Shown here one piece after another: positions 25,101 through 33,115 of a stretch of DNA of 64,000 bases. Source of the stretch: UBA7672 sp038326205 (lineage in GTDB: Bacteria; Pseudomonadota; Alphaproteobacteria; Caulobacterales; Hyphomonadaceae); assembly GCA_038326205.1 (NCBI GenBank), contig JBBQJV010000006.1, forward strand, positions 1-64,000, read 5' to 3'. A program made the translations under genes and the position numbers. The stretch's first letter is position 1, and the number at the start of each line of letters is the position of its first letter. Below the pieces are notes generated by a model. The model saw only the letters and a program-made list of their open reading frames with translations, searched no databases and was not told where the DNA came from.

Positions 25101-25568
25101 GCGGATCGGATCGAACGGCTTTTCGGAGGCTGCGGGCTCCCGTGCGAAGACGATGTCGGCGAGTGTCCAGACGCCGTCTGTCGAACGGACGACGGTGGCC
25201 GTGCCTTTCTCGAGACGCAGCTGGCGAGGTTGGACCTTGAAGGCAAGCAGTGCACCCGAGTCGAGGGCGATCATGGCGCGGTCGGCGCGGAAGGTGACAT
25301 GCTTGGCCTTGTCCATGGCTGTGAAGCCGCGGGCGACAGCCTCGACCCGGCCGCGGTCGCGAACCCATTCGAGGGCAAGCTTTTCGATATGGACAGGCTG
25401 GCCGCCGCGGGCTTCGGCGATAGAGCGTTCGACCTGGGGGCGGATGAATTCGAGGTCGATCGGGCCCTGCGACAAACGCCAGGCGACGATCCCCGCGCCG
25501 GCCAGCACGGCGAAGGCCACAAAGGCGACGATCTCGAAGATCAGAAGCCGGGCAGAGATCCTCAACAC
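22191..25568 (-). CDS. large AsmA/YhdP-like membrane protein (DUF3971)
   Basis: A 1125-residue protein with one N-terminal membrane segment (about residues 9-31) and a very long repetitive beta-rich body, ending in an AsmA-like C-terminal region (LPGLRATGPAMGLTARGWIAPESGELSLDGVL followed by VLGALPIIGDLF). This is the AsmA/TamB/YhdP architecture: proteins that span the periplasm as hydrophobic grooves and are implicated in phospholipid transport to the outer membrane. It starts with GTG 25568, with AGGAG five bases upstream. It is divergent from the peroxiredoxin gene, sharing a 120-bp promoter region. Confidence 0.88.
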   Translation of the reverse strand: MLRISARLLIFEIVAFVAFAVLAGAGIVAWRLSQGPIDLEFIRPQVERSIAEARGGQPVHIEKLALEWVRDRGRVEAVARGFTAMDKAKHVTFRADRAMIALDSGALLAFKVQPRQLRLEKGTATVVRSTDGVWTLADIVFAREPAASEKPFDPIRDINWPTLATPIRALISAGAFEQVELVDFHLDVDDRKSGKIWSASPVAGVWNATREGVSLNLDVTLANAIAGEPNRIRIALASDGKVERAAGRVTVDGVNPVSVATMFGYSGDAFTSGRPASAAFSVSATERSGLQSTSLSLSNVTGSIRIGDNDVALKNLAFDAAYDPATKHIALKSLSIDSDWLSGNFTGELDAAAIMRSDEATPTPFKLSGTAVTVDARPMFEKIWPIESAVIEGSLALNQSKIFLTKVQAVTGKLNASASGEVWIGGTNEAPEVGVKGQAVGTGEITPGQVLDFWPVGLGAGAREWVRERITAGTSTKALFSVDWPPGATKQGYLPDEALSLEFHVQDASVIAVTDLPAITGVAGIGHLKGNSLTFDATSGVLDAWQVSGAKVVLPSFSQAGALMEVTATGKGELGNLLRVIEKSQFAFGSRYGLDVNQVAGNGALSIDLRMPMVDVIKPEDILFSITGDFQQVRMPDLMGDFGLANTAMTFDLSEKGVIATGTGEFGPAPVTFEWKEGTVVGEAGGALLVANARATPDLLNAFGLAARNFMQGEAGVELRASGPGGRDFDAITAKVDLTNAQLDVAEFGWSKKLGAPANGSFRYGSDTSGAILSGNLRADGVEVTGEARLDAAGGIDGLDIERIYSKDSIDLNGAISRRKDGGYRVALNGPYLNASSYMDGFLDLSGAGKTAATSLGGPGQPGPTYDVQLNVDRLKLRDNAEINNARVALMIGDEGPKSGTITGDIDRGKTMSVTLGSADGVRNVLVKADDAGFAARVLLKADYLIGGKMTFDGKFAGANGNAVVTMSNVRLKDAPLVAQLFSLASLQGLADVLSGEGVMFTEVNAPVKFVGGRIDLPGLRATGPAMGLTARGWIAPESGELSLDGVLAPSLIGANAVLGALPIIGDLFVSRQGEGMFAPTYSVRGTFARANIAINPVAALTPGVLRRIFENPAEPPPTSATASN

Positions 25569-25689
25569 TTGGCTCCTGGGCTCTCACCTGTGTAGCGAGC
25601 CCCGATCGACGAAAACCGCAGCTTCACTGCGTCAGCGGAAAGGCGGTACACTGCGGACAATCTTATCATCACATCATTACGGATCGATT

Positions 25690-26163
25690 GTGTCACAGCT
25701 CCTGAATGCCGGCGATCCGGCACCCGCATTTGAACTGCCAAACAGCAAGGGCGGTGCGGCCTGTCTCGCTAATTACGCAGGGAAAATGCTGGTGCTGTTC
25801 TTTTATCCCAAGGACGACACCGACGCCTGCACGCGGGAAGCGGTCGCGTTCAGCGAAATGCAGGGGCGATTCTCGCGCAAGGGCGCCGCTTTGCTCGGAA
25901 TTTCCCGCGATAGCCTGTCCGACCACAAGGCTTTCGCCCGGAAGCATGCCCTGAAGGTCGCACTCGGGTCGGACGAGGACGGGACAGTCTGCAAAGCCTA
26001 TGGGGTCTGGGCCCAGAAGCAGCTCTATGGCCGCAAGTTCATGGGAATCGTGCGCTCCACCTTCCTGATCGGTCCGGACGGAGTGATTCGCCACGTCTGG
26101 CGAAACGTCCGCGTGCCGGGGCATGCCGAAGCGGTAATGGGACAAGTTGCACCGCCCGCGTAA
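25690..26163 (+). CDS. bcp: thiol peroxidase of the Bcp/PrxQ peroxiredoxin family
   Basis: Reduces hydroperoxides with thioredoxin. From GTG 25690 the product has 157 residues, the Bcp length, starting VSQLLNAGDPAPAFELPNSKGG. The peroxidatic cysteine lies in FFYPKDDTDACTREAVAF. The resolving cysteine normally found five residues later is a hydrophobic residue here, so the enzyme is probably of the one-Cys type or uses the distant Cys in DGTVCKAYGVW. Thr and Arg of the active site are kept. The frame stays open upstream across the AsmA-like gene, but that part is antisense. Confidence 0.92.
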   Translation: MSQLLNAGDPAPAFELPNSKGGAACLANYAGKMLVLFFYPKDDTDACTREAVAFSEMQGRFSRKGAALLGISRDSLSDHKAFARKHALKVALGSDEDGTVCKAYGVWAQKQLYGRKFMGIVRSTFLIGPDGVIRHVWRNVRVPGHAEAVMGQVAPPA

Positions 26164-26342
26164 CGATTTTGGCGCCAATGAGGCTCGATTAATCAAAGCT
26201 TAAACCGCCATGCCCTAGCTGGTAAAAAACTGGATCGAGGGGTTCGCGTGTGCGAGATTCTGCGGTATCCACTTCGCCGTCGGGCATATACCAGCGGGGC
26301 AACGCGGGGCTTGGCGCGTATAGAACTGATCGGGCAGCGTAA

Positions 26343-27551
26343 ATGGCGGTCAAGCACTTGAGGGCCAGAGTCAGAGCCTTCTTCGAGAAAGCTTTTCCGG
26401 AAAGGCAAATCTACCACCGGAGCGGGGGCTCGGTGCGGTACGTTTCCATTTCCCCTTGGCGTCAGGCGATGATGGCTGGCGCGGCGACGCTTGTCGTCGG
26501 CTGGTGCCTGTTCGCGACCGTCGCCGTGCTCCTGAAAGGTCCCGCTATCGACATCCAGGGCGGATCGTCCGATCGCAAGTCCGCCCGGCTCGAGCGCGAG
26601 CTGCGTCAGGCGAAGGCGGCCGAGCAGACAGCGCTCTCCCTGCTTGAAACCCGCACCACGGATTTCAATACGGCGATCGTGGAGGCCGAGAGCCGCCACG
26701 ACACGCTGAAGCGTCTGATGTCCAGCCTGCAGGGTCAGGACTCGGCGTCGGCCATCGCGCTGAACGGATCGAACGCGTCCCTGCTCATCGACTCGACGAT
26801 TGAGGAAGGGGACCCGCGTCAAGCGCGCCCCGATCCCAACGAAGGGAGCGGTTCTACCGGCGGCACCTTTCGCGCACGGACCGACAAACTGATTCAGGAT
26901 CAGGCTAGCTTCCTCGACACGTTCGAGGAAGAAGCTGTGCAGCGCGCCGAAAGCGCCCGCGGCGTCATCAGGCTGACGGGCGTGCCGGCTGCACGAGTGC
27001 TCGAGCAGAACGGTATGGGCGGTCCGCTGATCCCGATCAATTTCGCGGTCAAGGCCATTCCGGAAGACCCCTTCCAGCGCCGTATTTACGAAGTGGAAGC
27101 TCGCCTGCAGGAAGCAAACGACTTCGAGAAAGCCATGCGCTCGCTGCCGCTGGCCCTCCCGCTGCAGACCCCCTATCGGGAAACGTCCGGATTTGGTTAC
27201 CGCTCCGATCCGTTCAATCGGCGCACTGCGTTCCATGAAGGCGCCGATCTTGCAGCTTTCACCGGAGCGCCGATCGTCGCGACGGCGCCGGGGACAATTA
27301 CGTACGCGGGCACCAAAGGGGGCTATGGCCGCGTCGTAGAGGTCGATCACGGTTCAGGGTTCAAGACCGTGTACGGCCACATGAACTCAATAACGGTGAA
27401 ACAGGGCCAGGCAGTCGCCATTGGGTCGAAACTCGGCACGATGGGCTCTACTGGAAGAAGCACGGGACCGCACCTTCACTATGAGATACACTTCCGCGGG
27501 AAGTCGTATGATCCGATCAAGTTTCTGAGGGCTGGCAAGCATGTTCACTAA
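26343..27551 (+). CDS. lmdC: M23 family peptidoglycan endopeptidase (LmdC-like)
   Basis: A 402-residue bitopic protein: a cytoplasmic N-terminus of about 40 basic residues, one membrane segment (about 42-64), a charged coiled-coil region (about 75-125), a linker, and a C-terminal M23 LytM domain with zinc ligands in AFHEGADLAAF and GPHLHYEIHF plus the YGHMN motif. All catalytic residues seem present, so it is likely an active D,D-endopeptidase. Its 3' end overlaps the bactofilin start by 11 bases. In Hyphomonas neptunium a similar gene, lmdC, is paired with bactofilin bacA in shaping the stalk, and the same partnership is inferred here. Confidence 0.88.
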   Translation: MAVKHLRARVRAFFEKAFPERQIYHRSGGSVRYVSISPWRQAMMAGAATLVVGWCLFATVAVLLKGPAIDIQGGSSDRKSARLERELRQAKAAEQTALSLLETRTTDFNTAIVEAESRHDTLKRLMSSLQGQDSASAIALNGSNASLLIDSTIEEGDPRQARPDPNEGSGSTGGTFRARTDKLIQDQASFLDTFEEEAVQRAESARGVIRLTGVPAARVLEQNGMGGPLIPINFAVKAIPEDPFQRRIYEVEARLQEANDFEKAMRSLPLALPLQTPYRETSGFGYRSDPFNRRTAFHEGADLAAFTGAPIVATAPGTITYAGTKGGYGRVVEVDHGSGFKTVYGHMNSITVKQGQAVAIGSKLGTMGSTGRSTGPHLHYEIHFRGKSYDPIKFLRAGKHVH

Positions 27552-28005
27552 AGGCAAAACTCCGGAGCCGCCTGCGCCGCTCCAACCGGCCGCAAGGCCG
27601 ATGGCGACTGACGCCGCGCTGGCGCCCAAACGCGGCCCCGCTGCCCGCTCGGGCCCATCGATCATATCCGCCGATGTCAAAATCACGGGCAAAATCGTTT
27701 CGCAGGGCGAGCTGGACATCAACGGCCAGATCGAGGGCGACGTTCGCGCCTCGGCGCTGACGGTCGGCGAGACCGGCGCGGTCAAGGGCGAAGTCGTGGC
27801 CGAGTCCGTGGTAGTCCGCGGCACGGTTGAAGGTCGCATCCGCGCGCGCAAGGTGCAGCTCTGCACCGGCGCGAAAGTCCGCGGCGACATCTTCCATGCT
27901 TCGCTGGCGATCGAGCCGAACGCGATCTTCGAAGGCGCCGTCAAACACGCGCAGGACCCGATGGCTGACCAGCCTGCGGCCGCCCTGCCCTCCGGCAATT
28001 TCTAG
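27541..28005 (+). CDS. bacA: bactofilin
   Basis: A polymer-forming cytoskeletal protein of 154 residues. The central DUF583 beta-helix spans about residues 42-130 with repeating short strands (SIISADVKITGKI, GELDINGQIEGDV, VVVRGTVEGRI, ARKVQLCTGAKVRGDIFHASLAIEPNAIFEG) between Pro/Ala-rich disordered tails. Bactofilins form filaments that position cell-wall enzymes. The 11-base overlap with the upstream M23 peptidase gene implies coupled expression and a working pair. A terminator follows 29 bases after the stop. Confidence 0.94.
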   Translation: MFTKGKTPEPPAPLQPAARPMATDAALAPKRGPAARSGPSIISADVKITGKIVSQGELDINGQIEGDVRASALTVGETGAVKGEVVAESVVVRGTVEGRIRARKVQLCTGAKVRGDIFHASLAIEPNAIFEGAVKHAQDPMADQPAAALPSGNF

Positions 28006-28033
28006 ATTTCGCACTGCCAGATTTTCGAGGAAT

Positions 28034-28057
28034 GGCCGCTCCAAAAGGGCGGCTTTT
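28034..28057 (+). terminator. rho-independent terminator of the lmdC-bacA unit
   Basis: A GCCGCTC/GGGCGGC stem (about 28035-28053, one G-T pair) around a CAAAA loop, followed directly by TTTTT. It ends the peptidase-bactofilin transcript. Confidence 0.75.
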
Positions 28058-28125
28058 TCGCTTGCGTAAGCGGGCGCGGCCTCAGAAGCTGACGCGCTGA
28101 GGTGGGGCAAGCGAATAGCGAGGCG

Positions 28126-28485
28126 CTATTGGCGAAAAGGGGCGGCGCGTGAGCTGTGGGTGCTCGTCACATCGCGCTGGCTGACGACGTAGCGCTTGCA
28201 GAGCGCATGCACGCAGGCTCGGGCGCAGGCTTCGAGATTGCCGAAGGCGCGCTGGAAGGCCTGGAAGCGGCGCGTGGTCTCGGTCCAGTCGTCGGAGGTT
28301 TCCACGAGAGTGAACTCAACGGCGCAGTGATCCCAGCAGAGGCGGCGATAGGCTTCACGCCACAAGGCGAAGTCGAGTCTTGCTTCGGCGTGGGCGAGGA
28401 GGATCGGGAAGTCGTCGTGGGCGGACTTGGGGACCTTCTTCACGCGCATGGCTTTAAAGCCCTTGGTGATCATCAGGATCATCAC
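28126..28485 (-). CDS. hypothetical protein
   Basis: A 119-residue frame from ATG 28485 (a GTG directly before it is also possible). It has a short hydrophobic N-terminus (MMILMITKGF), a basic patch, and a helical, Trp- and Arg-rich middle (LDFALWREAYRRLCWDHCAVEF), then a Ser/Arg-rich tail. No domain recognised. Amino-acid use in the middle looks like real protein, while the opposite-strand frame over the same bases (28156-28566) does not. No strong ribosome-binding site. Moderate doubt that it is expressed. Confidence 0.45.
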   Translation of the reverse strand: MMILMITKGFKAMRVKKVPKSAHDDFPILLAHAEARLDFALWREAYRRLCWDHCAVEFTLVETSDDWTETTRRFQAFQRAFGNLEACARACVHALCKRYVVSQRDVTSTHSSRAAPFRQ

Positions 28486-28488
28486 AGG

Positions 28489-28827
28489 CCAGAAGCTGAT
28501 CAGGATCCGCCAGCAGGGCCGGGATGCCGGGCAGCAACCAGAGGGGAAGGTGGCGCTACGTCATGAGGGAAGTATCTCATAGGCCGGGCCGTGTAGGATC
28601 GAGACAACGAATTTGGCGGGGCTTTGGCGCACAAGCTGTTGGAATTATTGGGCTCGATCCGAAAAGCACGTGCGCAGAACTAGCTGATTTACTCGCCAGT
28701 ATGACGTGGCGCGGCGGGTTCGGTTGTGTACGCCCTATCGCGCTTGCGGAGGGAAGTACGGTGCACGATCTGCGCGACGACACGCAAAGCTCTAGGCTGC
28801 GGGCAGAGGGTCACTGCGTGGCGTCCG
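28489..28827. other. intergenic stretch, nothing recognised
   Basis: About 340 bases between two minus-strand genes. Open frames here have no ribosome-binding site and no recognisable domain. I see no tRNA or obvious terminator. It should contain the promoter of the hypothetical gene ending at 28126. Confidence 0.4.
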
Positions 28828-29142
28828 CTAGGCGAGGATCCTCGATGCCGCGATAGCGAATATCGCCAGTATCATTGGCAGAACCAGGAGGAACAGGAGC
28901 CTGCCTATTTTGGACCAACGTGGAACGAAGGCATCGCCAAGTTCGGCGTAACGGCCTGTCACCAGCCAGCCAACACCGGCCATCGCACCGAGCGGCATCT
29001 CAAGACTATCCGGCGCCCGAAGCGCGCGACCTTCGCGCCTCAGCTGCCGCACCCTCAGAGCCAAGCGCAGCACACTCAGGACATAGGCCAGCGCGAAGAG
29101 CCAGACGAGGAAGAACGCTCCAATGAATGTCGCCTCCAACAT
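28828..29142 (-). CDS. small two-helix membrane protein of unknown function
   Basis: From ATG 29142 (GAGAGGA just upstream) the product has 104 residues with two hydrophobic helices, about 3-24 (LEATFIGAFFLVWLFALAYV) and 80-100 (LLFLLVLPMILAIFAIAA), joined by a basic cytoplasmic-looking loop. No domain recognised. The longer frame beginning at 29238 would add an unlikely Ser/Arg-rich leader overlapping aspS. It lies 34 bases downstream of aspS on the same strand and is probably cotranscribed. Confidence 0.7.
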   Translation of the reverse strand: MLEATFIGAFFLVWLFALAYVLSVLRLALRVRQLRREGRALRAPDSLEMPLGAMAGVGWLVTGRYAELGDAFVPRWSKIGRLLFLLVLPMILAIFAIAASRILA

Positions 29143-29176
29143 CGTCCTCTCCCCCCTTTGGATAGATCGCTCGCGC

Positions 29177-30961
29177 TTACGCCTTCGGTTTCTCGTGGAC
29201 GCGGATGCCGAGTTCGCGGAGTTGTTTGAGGCTCGCATCGCTCGGGGCGTTCATCAGCAGGTCTTGCGCCTGCTGGTTCATCGGGAAGAGCGTGATCTCG
29301 CGGAGGTTCTGGGCGCCGCAGACGAGCATGACGATGCGGTCGACACCGGCGGCCATGCCGCCGTGCGGAGGCGCGCCGAACTGGAAGGCGCGGTACATGC
29401 CGCCGAATTGGTCTTCGACATCGGCCTTGGTGAGGCCGGTGATCTCGAAGGCGCGGACCATGGTTTCGGGGCTCGCGTTACGGATCGAGCCAGACGCGAT
29501 TTCGAAGCCGTTGCAGACCACGTCGTACTGGTAGGCCTTGAGCGTCTGCGGTTCGACATCGCTGTTCAACGCATCGAGGCCGCCTTGCGGCATCGAGAAC
29601 GGGTTGTGGGCGAAGTCGATTTTCTTGTCTTCTTCGTTCCATTCGTAAAACGGGAAGTCGATGATCCAGCAACACGCAAACTGCTCTAGCTGCGTGAGGT
29701 TGAGTTCGCTGCCGACGCGGTTACGCGCTTCGCCGGCGAACTTATAGAACGCTTTAGGATCGCCCGCCGTAAAAAATACCGCGTCGCCGACCTTGAGGTC
29801 GAACTGTTGGCGGATGGCTTCGGTGCGCTCGGGGCCGACGTTCTTGGCGACCGGGCCTGCTCCACCCTCTTCGCCTTCACGCCAGAAGATGTAGCCGAGG
29901 CCGGGCTGGCCTTGTTGTTGCGCCCACGAATTCATCTTGTCGCAGAAGGCGCGGCTGCCGCCGCCCGGCGCGGGAATGCCCCAGACTTCGTTCTTCGCGT
30001 CCTTCTCCAGCATGCCGGCGAAGACCTTGAAGCCAGAACCGCGGAAATGGTCGGAGACGTTGTCCATCTCGATCGGGTTGCGCAGATCGGGTTTATCCGA
30101 GCCGTATTTACGGATCGAAGTGTCGTAGGGGATGCGCGGGAATTTCTGAGTGACGGGTTTGCCTTTGGCGAACTCCTCGAACACGCCGCGCAGCACTGGC
30201 TCCATCGTGTCCCAGACGTCTTCCTGCGTGACGAAGCTCATTTCCAGATCGAGCTGGTAGAACTCGCCGGGCAGACGGTCAGCGCGCGGGTCTTCGTCGC
30301 GGAAGCACGGCGCGATCTGGAAGTAACGGTCGAAGCCAGCGACCATCAGGAGCTGCTTGTACTGTTGCGGCGCTTGCGGCAGCGCGAAGAACTTACCCTG
30401 ATGGATGCGGCTGGGGACCAGGAAGTCGCGCGCGCCCTCGGGCGAGGACGCGGTGAGGATCGGCGTCGAATATTCCGTAAAACCGATGTCGGCCATGCGG
30501 CGGCGCATTGAGGCGATGACCTTCGTGCGGGTCATGATGTTGGCGTGGAGTGTTTCCCGACGAAGATCGAGGAAGCGGTATTTCAGGCGCACGTCTTCGG
30601 GGTAGTCCGGCTCGGCGAAGACGGGGAGCGGGAGTTCGTTGGACTCGGAGATGACGGCGAGTTCGGCAAGCTTGAGATCGATCTGGCCGGTGGCGAGCGT
30701 GACGTTAACGGTGCCGGGATCGCGCGCGACAACCTCGCCGGTGACGGTGATGACGGACTCAACCCGGATGCGTTCCAACCGCGCGAAGTTGGGGTTGGAC
30801 GGGGTCACCACGCATTGCGTGATGCCGTAATGGTCGCGCAGGTCGATGAATAGCAGTCCGCCAAGGTCCCGCTTGCGGTGGACCCAACCGGAGAGGCGCA
30901 CGGTATTGCCGACGTGCTCCGCGCGCAGCTGGCCGCAGGTATGCGTCCTGTAGGCATGCAT
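29177..30961 (-). CDS. aspS: aspartyl-tRNA synthetase
   Basis: Class II synthetase of 594 residues, the bacterial form with an inserted GAD domain. The OB-fold anticodon domain is N-terminal (VRLSGWVHRKRDLGGLLFIDLRDHYG). Motif 2 is FRDEDPRADRLPGEFYQLDLEMSFV and motif 3 is GGMAAGVDRIVMLV. Alphaproteobacterial enzymes of this type usually charge both tRNA-Asp and tRNA-Asn, with correction by GatCAB. AGGAG lies 10 bases before the ATG. Divergent from rnd with a 150-bp gap. Confidence 0.97.
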   Translation of the reverse strand: MHAYRTHTCGQLRAEHVGNTVRLSGWVHRKRDLGGLLFIDLRDHYGITQCVVTPSNPNFARLERIRVESVITVTGEVVARDPGTVNVTLATGQIDLKLAELAVISESNELPLPVFAEPDYPEDVRLKYRFLDLRRETLHANIMTRTKVIASMRRRMADIGFTEYSTPILTASSPEGARDFLVPSRIHQGKFFALPQAPQQYKQLLMVAGFDRYFQIAPCFRDEDPRADRLPGEFYQLDLEMSFVTQEDVWDTMEPVLRGVFEEFAKGKPVTQKFPRIPYDTSIRKYGSDKPDLRNPIEMDNVSDHFRGSGFKVFAGMLEKDAKNEVWGIPAPGGGSRAFCDKMNSWAQQQGQPGLGYIFWREGEEGGAGPVAKNVGPERTEAIRQQFDLKVGDAVFFTAGDPKAFYKFAGEARNRVGSELNLTQLEQFACCWIIDFPFYEWNEEDKKIDFAHNPFSMPQGGLDALNSDVEPQTLKAYQYDVVCNGFEIASGSIRNASPETMVRAFEITGLTKADVEDQFGGMYRAFQFGAPPHGGMAAGVDRIVMLVCGAQNLREITLFPMNQQAQDLLMNAPSDASLKQLRELGIRVHEKPKA

Positions 30962-31111
30962 CGGGGCAAAACTCCTGCTTTTCCAGCCAAAATGGCGGGA
31001 ATTGGCTTGCTAGAACCGGGCGGACAAGCGCATGTCGCCGACAAGCTTGTCAATATCGGCCAACGTCTGATTCTTATCCGATTCTTGGGACCGATCCGGG
31101 AGACGACGGAT

Positions 31112-32284
31112 TTGAACGACGCCGACGACGCGGAAATCCGCCTGATCACCGAGACCGCAGCCCTTGAAGCGGCGTGCGAGCAGCTCGGGAAGGATGATTT
31201 TCTGGCTGTCGACACCGAATTCCACCGCGAGACGACGTATTGGCCGCAGGTCTGCCTGATCCAGGTGGCGAGCACGGACTATGATGTGCTGGTGGACCCG
31301 CTGGCCAAGGGGATCGACCTTGCGCCGCTCAACAAGCTGATCGCGGACCCGTCGCGGACGAAAGTGTTTCACGCGGCGCGGCAGGACCTCGAGATTTTCG
31401 CGCGCCTGATCGGGCATGTGCCGGGGCCAGTGTTCGACACGCAGATCGCAGCGATGGCGTGTGGGCTGGGCGATTCCATTTCCTACGAGAACCTTGTCAG
31501 CCGAGTGGTGAGAGGGTCGGTCGATAAATCGTCGCAGTTCACCGACTGGGTGCGCCGGCCGCTGACCGAGAAGCAGCTGAAGTATGCGCGGGGCGACGTT
31601 GTCTATCTGCGTGAAATCTACAAGATCCTGCGCACGAAGCTGGAAACGCAGAACCGGATGGGGTGGATCGCGGACGAGCATGCCGCCCTGCTCGATCCGG
31701 ATATCTATGCGTTCAATCCCGCCACAGCGTGGAAGCGGATGAAGATCCGCAAGTATCGCCCGGACTATCTCGCCGTGCTGGCCAATGTGTGCGCCTGGCG
31801 CGAGCGGGTGGCGCAGGAGTCGGACAAGCCGCGCCAGCGGATTTTGAAGGATGACGCGATCCAGGAGATCGCGCAGCAAAAACCGCGCACGCTGGAGGCG
31901 CTGGAGCGGATGCGCGCTGTGCAGCAGGGGTTCGGCAAGTCTCGCCACGGCGCGGGGCTTCTGCTGGCAATCAACGAGGCGCTCGATGCGCCGGAAAAAT
32001 ATGCGCCGGAGGTTGAAGAGCCCGAACGGTCTGGGCCTCCGCCGGGAGCAATCGTCGAGCTGTTGAAAGTGTTGCTGAAGCAAGTGTCGGATGATGCGGA
32101 GGTGGCGACGCGGCTGATCGCCAACGCGGCCGACATCGAGAAGCTGGCGCGTGACAAGGAGCCGGATATCGCCGCGCTGAAAGGCTGGCGGCGTGAGCTG
32201 TTCGGAGAAAAGGCGCTGAAGCTGAAATCTGGCAAGCTGGCGCTGGCGGCGAGCCCCAAGGGCGTGAAGGTTATCGACGTCTGA
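31112..32284 (+). CDS. rnd: ribonuclease D
   Basis: 3'-5' exoribonuclease that trims tRNA precursors. From TTG 31112, with GGGAG nine bases upstream, the product has 390 residues and starts MNDADDAEIRLITETAALE, matching the family N-terminus. DEDD catalytic residues are D34 and E36 (LAVDTEFHRET), the Asp of VFHAARQDLEIF and the YARGDVVYL motif. An HRDC domain and a second helical domain follow. Earlier in-frame starts would run into the aspS promoter region without ribosome-binding sites. Confidence 0.95.
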   Translation: MNDADDAEIRLITETAALEAACEQLGKDDFLAVDTEFHRETTYWPQVCLIQVASTDYDVLVDPLAKGIDLAPLNKLIADPSRTKVFHAARQDLEIFARLIGHVPGPVFDTQIAAMACGLGDSISYENLVSRVVRGSVDKSSQFTDWVRRPLTEKQLKYARGDVVYLREIYKILRTKLETQNRMGWIADEHAALLDPDIYAFNPATAWKRMKIRKYRPDYLAVLANVCAWRERVAQESDKPRQRILKDDAIQEIAQQKPRTLEALERMRAVQQGFGKSRHGAGLLLAINEALDAPEKYAPEVEEPERSGPPPGAIVELLKVLLKQVSDDAEVATRLIANAADIEKLARDKEPDIAALKGWRRELFGEKALKLKSGKLALAASPKGVKVIDV

Positions 32285-32297
32285 CAGGAACGTGTGA

Positions 32298-33041
32298 GTG
32301 GTCGACAAACTGGTTCGCGGGGAGAACGTGGGCACACCCGATCAATATACGCGCAACGTGGAAGCGGCGCAGGCGTTGGTGGACCGGGCGCCAGCCGTCG
32401 TCGCGGACATGCTGAACCACAGCAATTTTGCCTGGGCGGCGCAGAACTGCAGGGTGGCGGCGGACGCTTACGTCGACCTTGGCTTGCTGCACTGGCGGCG
32501 GGGCATCGATCCCCGCGCCGACTTTCAGGGCGCCTTCAACGCCTGTGACCGGCTAGGCGACATCGTGCAGAAGCATCGCCTGCCAAAGAGCGATTTCGAT
32601 CTTACGCCGGTCTATGCAGCGATGTTCCTGATGGGACGGAGTGCGTCGGTCGAGTTTGGCGACGAGCACACTTACGGGGAGAACCGCCGGCCTTGTTACG
32701 AGAGACGCCTCGTTCTCGCGCTTCACGATCAGGAGCCGAGCGAGCGACTTGTTGCGCTGGTGGACAGGCATCTTGCGGAGAATGATGAGCTGCTCGACAG
32801 GATTTTCGAGACGTACTTTCAGCTGCTCGGACTGCGCCCCAGCAAGCTCGATATGGAAGAGCGCGTCAGACGAGCCAAGAGCACGTGGGTTGAACGCAAG
32901 CGGGACGAGCTGATCGGCGCCGGCCGGCCGCTGGATGGCCATGGCGCCATGAACGATCTCTACGTGGATATCTATCTCGGCGCTGTCCTCAAAAAGATCG
33001 GCTGGGTGGGCCCGACCGTGCACGCGTGGACGTGGGACTAA
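32298..33041 (+). CDS. conserved-looking hypothetical protein
   Basis: A soluble protein of 247 residues from GTG 32298, 13 bases after the rnd stop and probably cotranscribed. It is mostly helical: an N-terminal segment (YTRNVEAAQALVDRAPAVVADML), a Trp-rich middle (CRVAADAYVDLGLLHWRRGIDP) and a C-terminal segment ending DLYVDIYLGAVLKKIGWVGPTVHAWTWD. I do not recognise the family. The overall look, an all-alpha protein with conserved Trp and a short hydrophobic end, slightly recalls some immunity-type proteins, but no toxin gene is near and I do not press this. Confidence 0.7.
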   Translation: MVDKLVRGENVGTPDQYTRNVEAAQALVDRAPAVVADMLNHSNFAWAAQNCRVAADAYVDLGLLHWRRGIDPRADFQGAFNACDRLGDIVQKHRLPKSDFDLTPVYAAMFLMGRSASVEFGDEHTYGENRRPCYERRLVLALHDQEPSERLVALVDRHLAENDELLDRIFETYFQLLGLRPSKLDMEERVRRAKSTWVERKRDELIGAGRPLDGHGAMNDLYVDIYLGAVLKKIGWVGPTVHAWTWD

Positions 33042-33115
33042 GCGCAGGACGCGCGCGTTAACCTCTCGGTAACCATAATTGAGCGTTCTGGGGTCCCGCA
33101 AAGGACGCCCTGCCC

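Noticed and set aside
23988..25595. 535-codon open frame on the plus strand
   Set aside because: Antisense shadow of the AsmA-like gene; GC-rich codon structure leaves the opposite frame open. No ribosome-binding site or domain.
28524..28856. 110-codon plus-strand frame
   Set aside because: No ribosome-binding site or domain, and Ser/Arg-rich composition; it overlaps the better supported minus-strand genes at both ends.
32298..33041. Immunity protein of a toxin system
   Set aside because: Only a vague resemblance; no toxin, secretion or polymorphic-toxin gene nearby.
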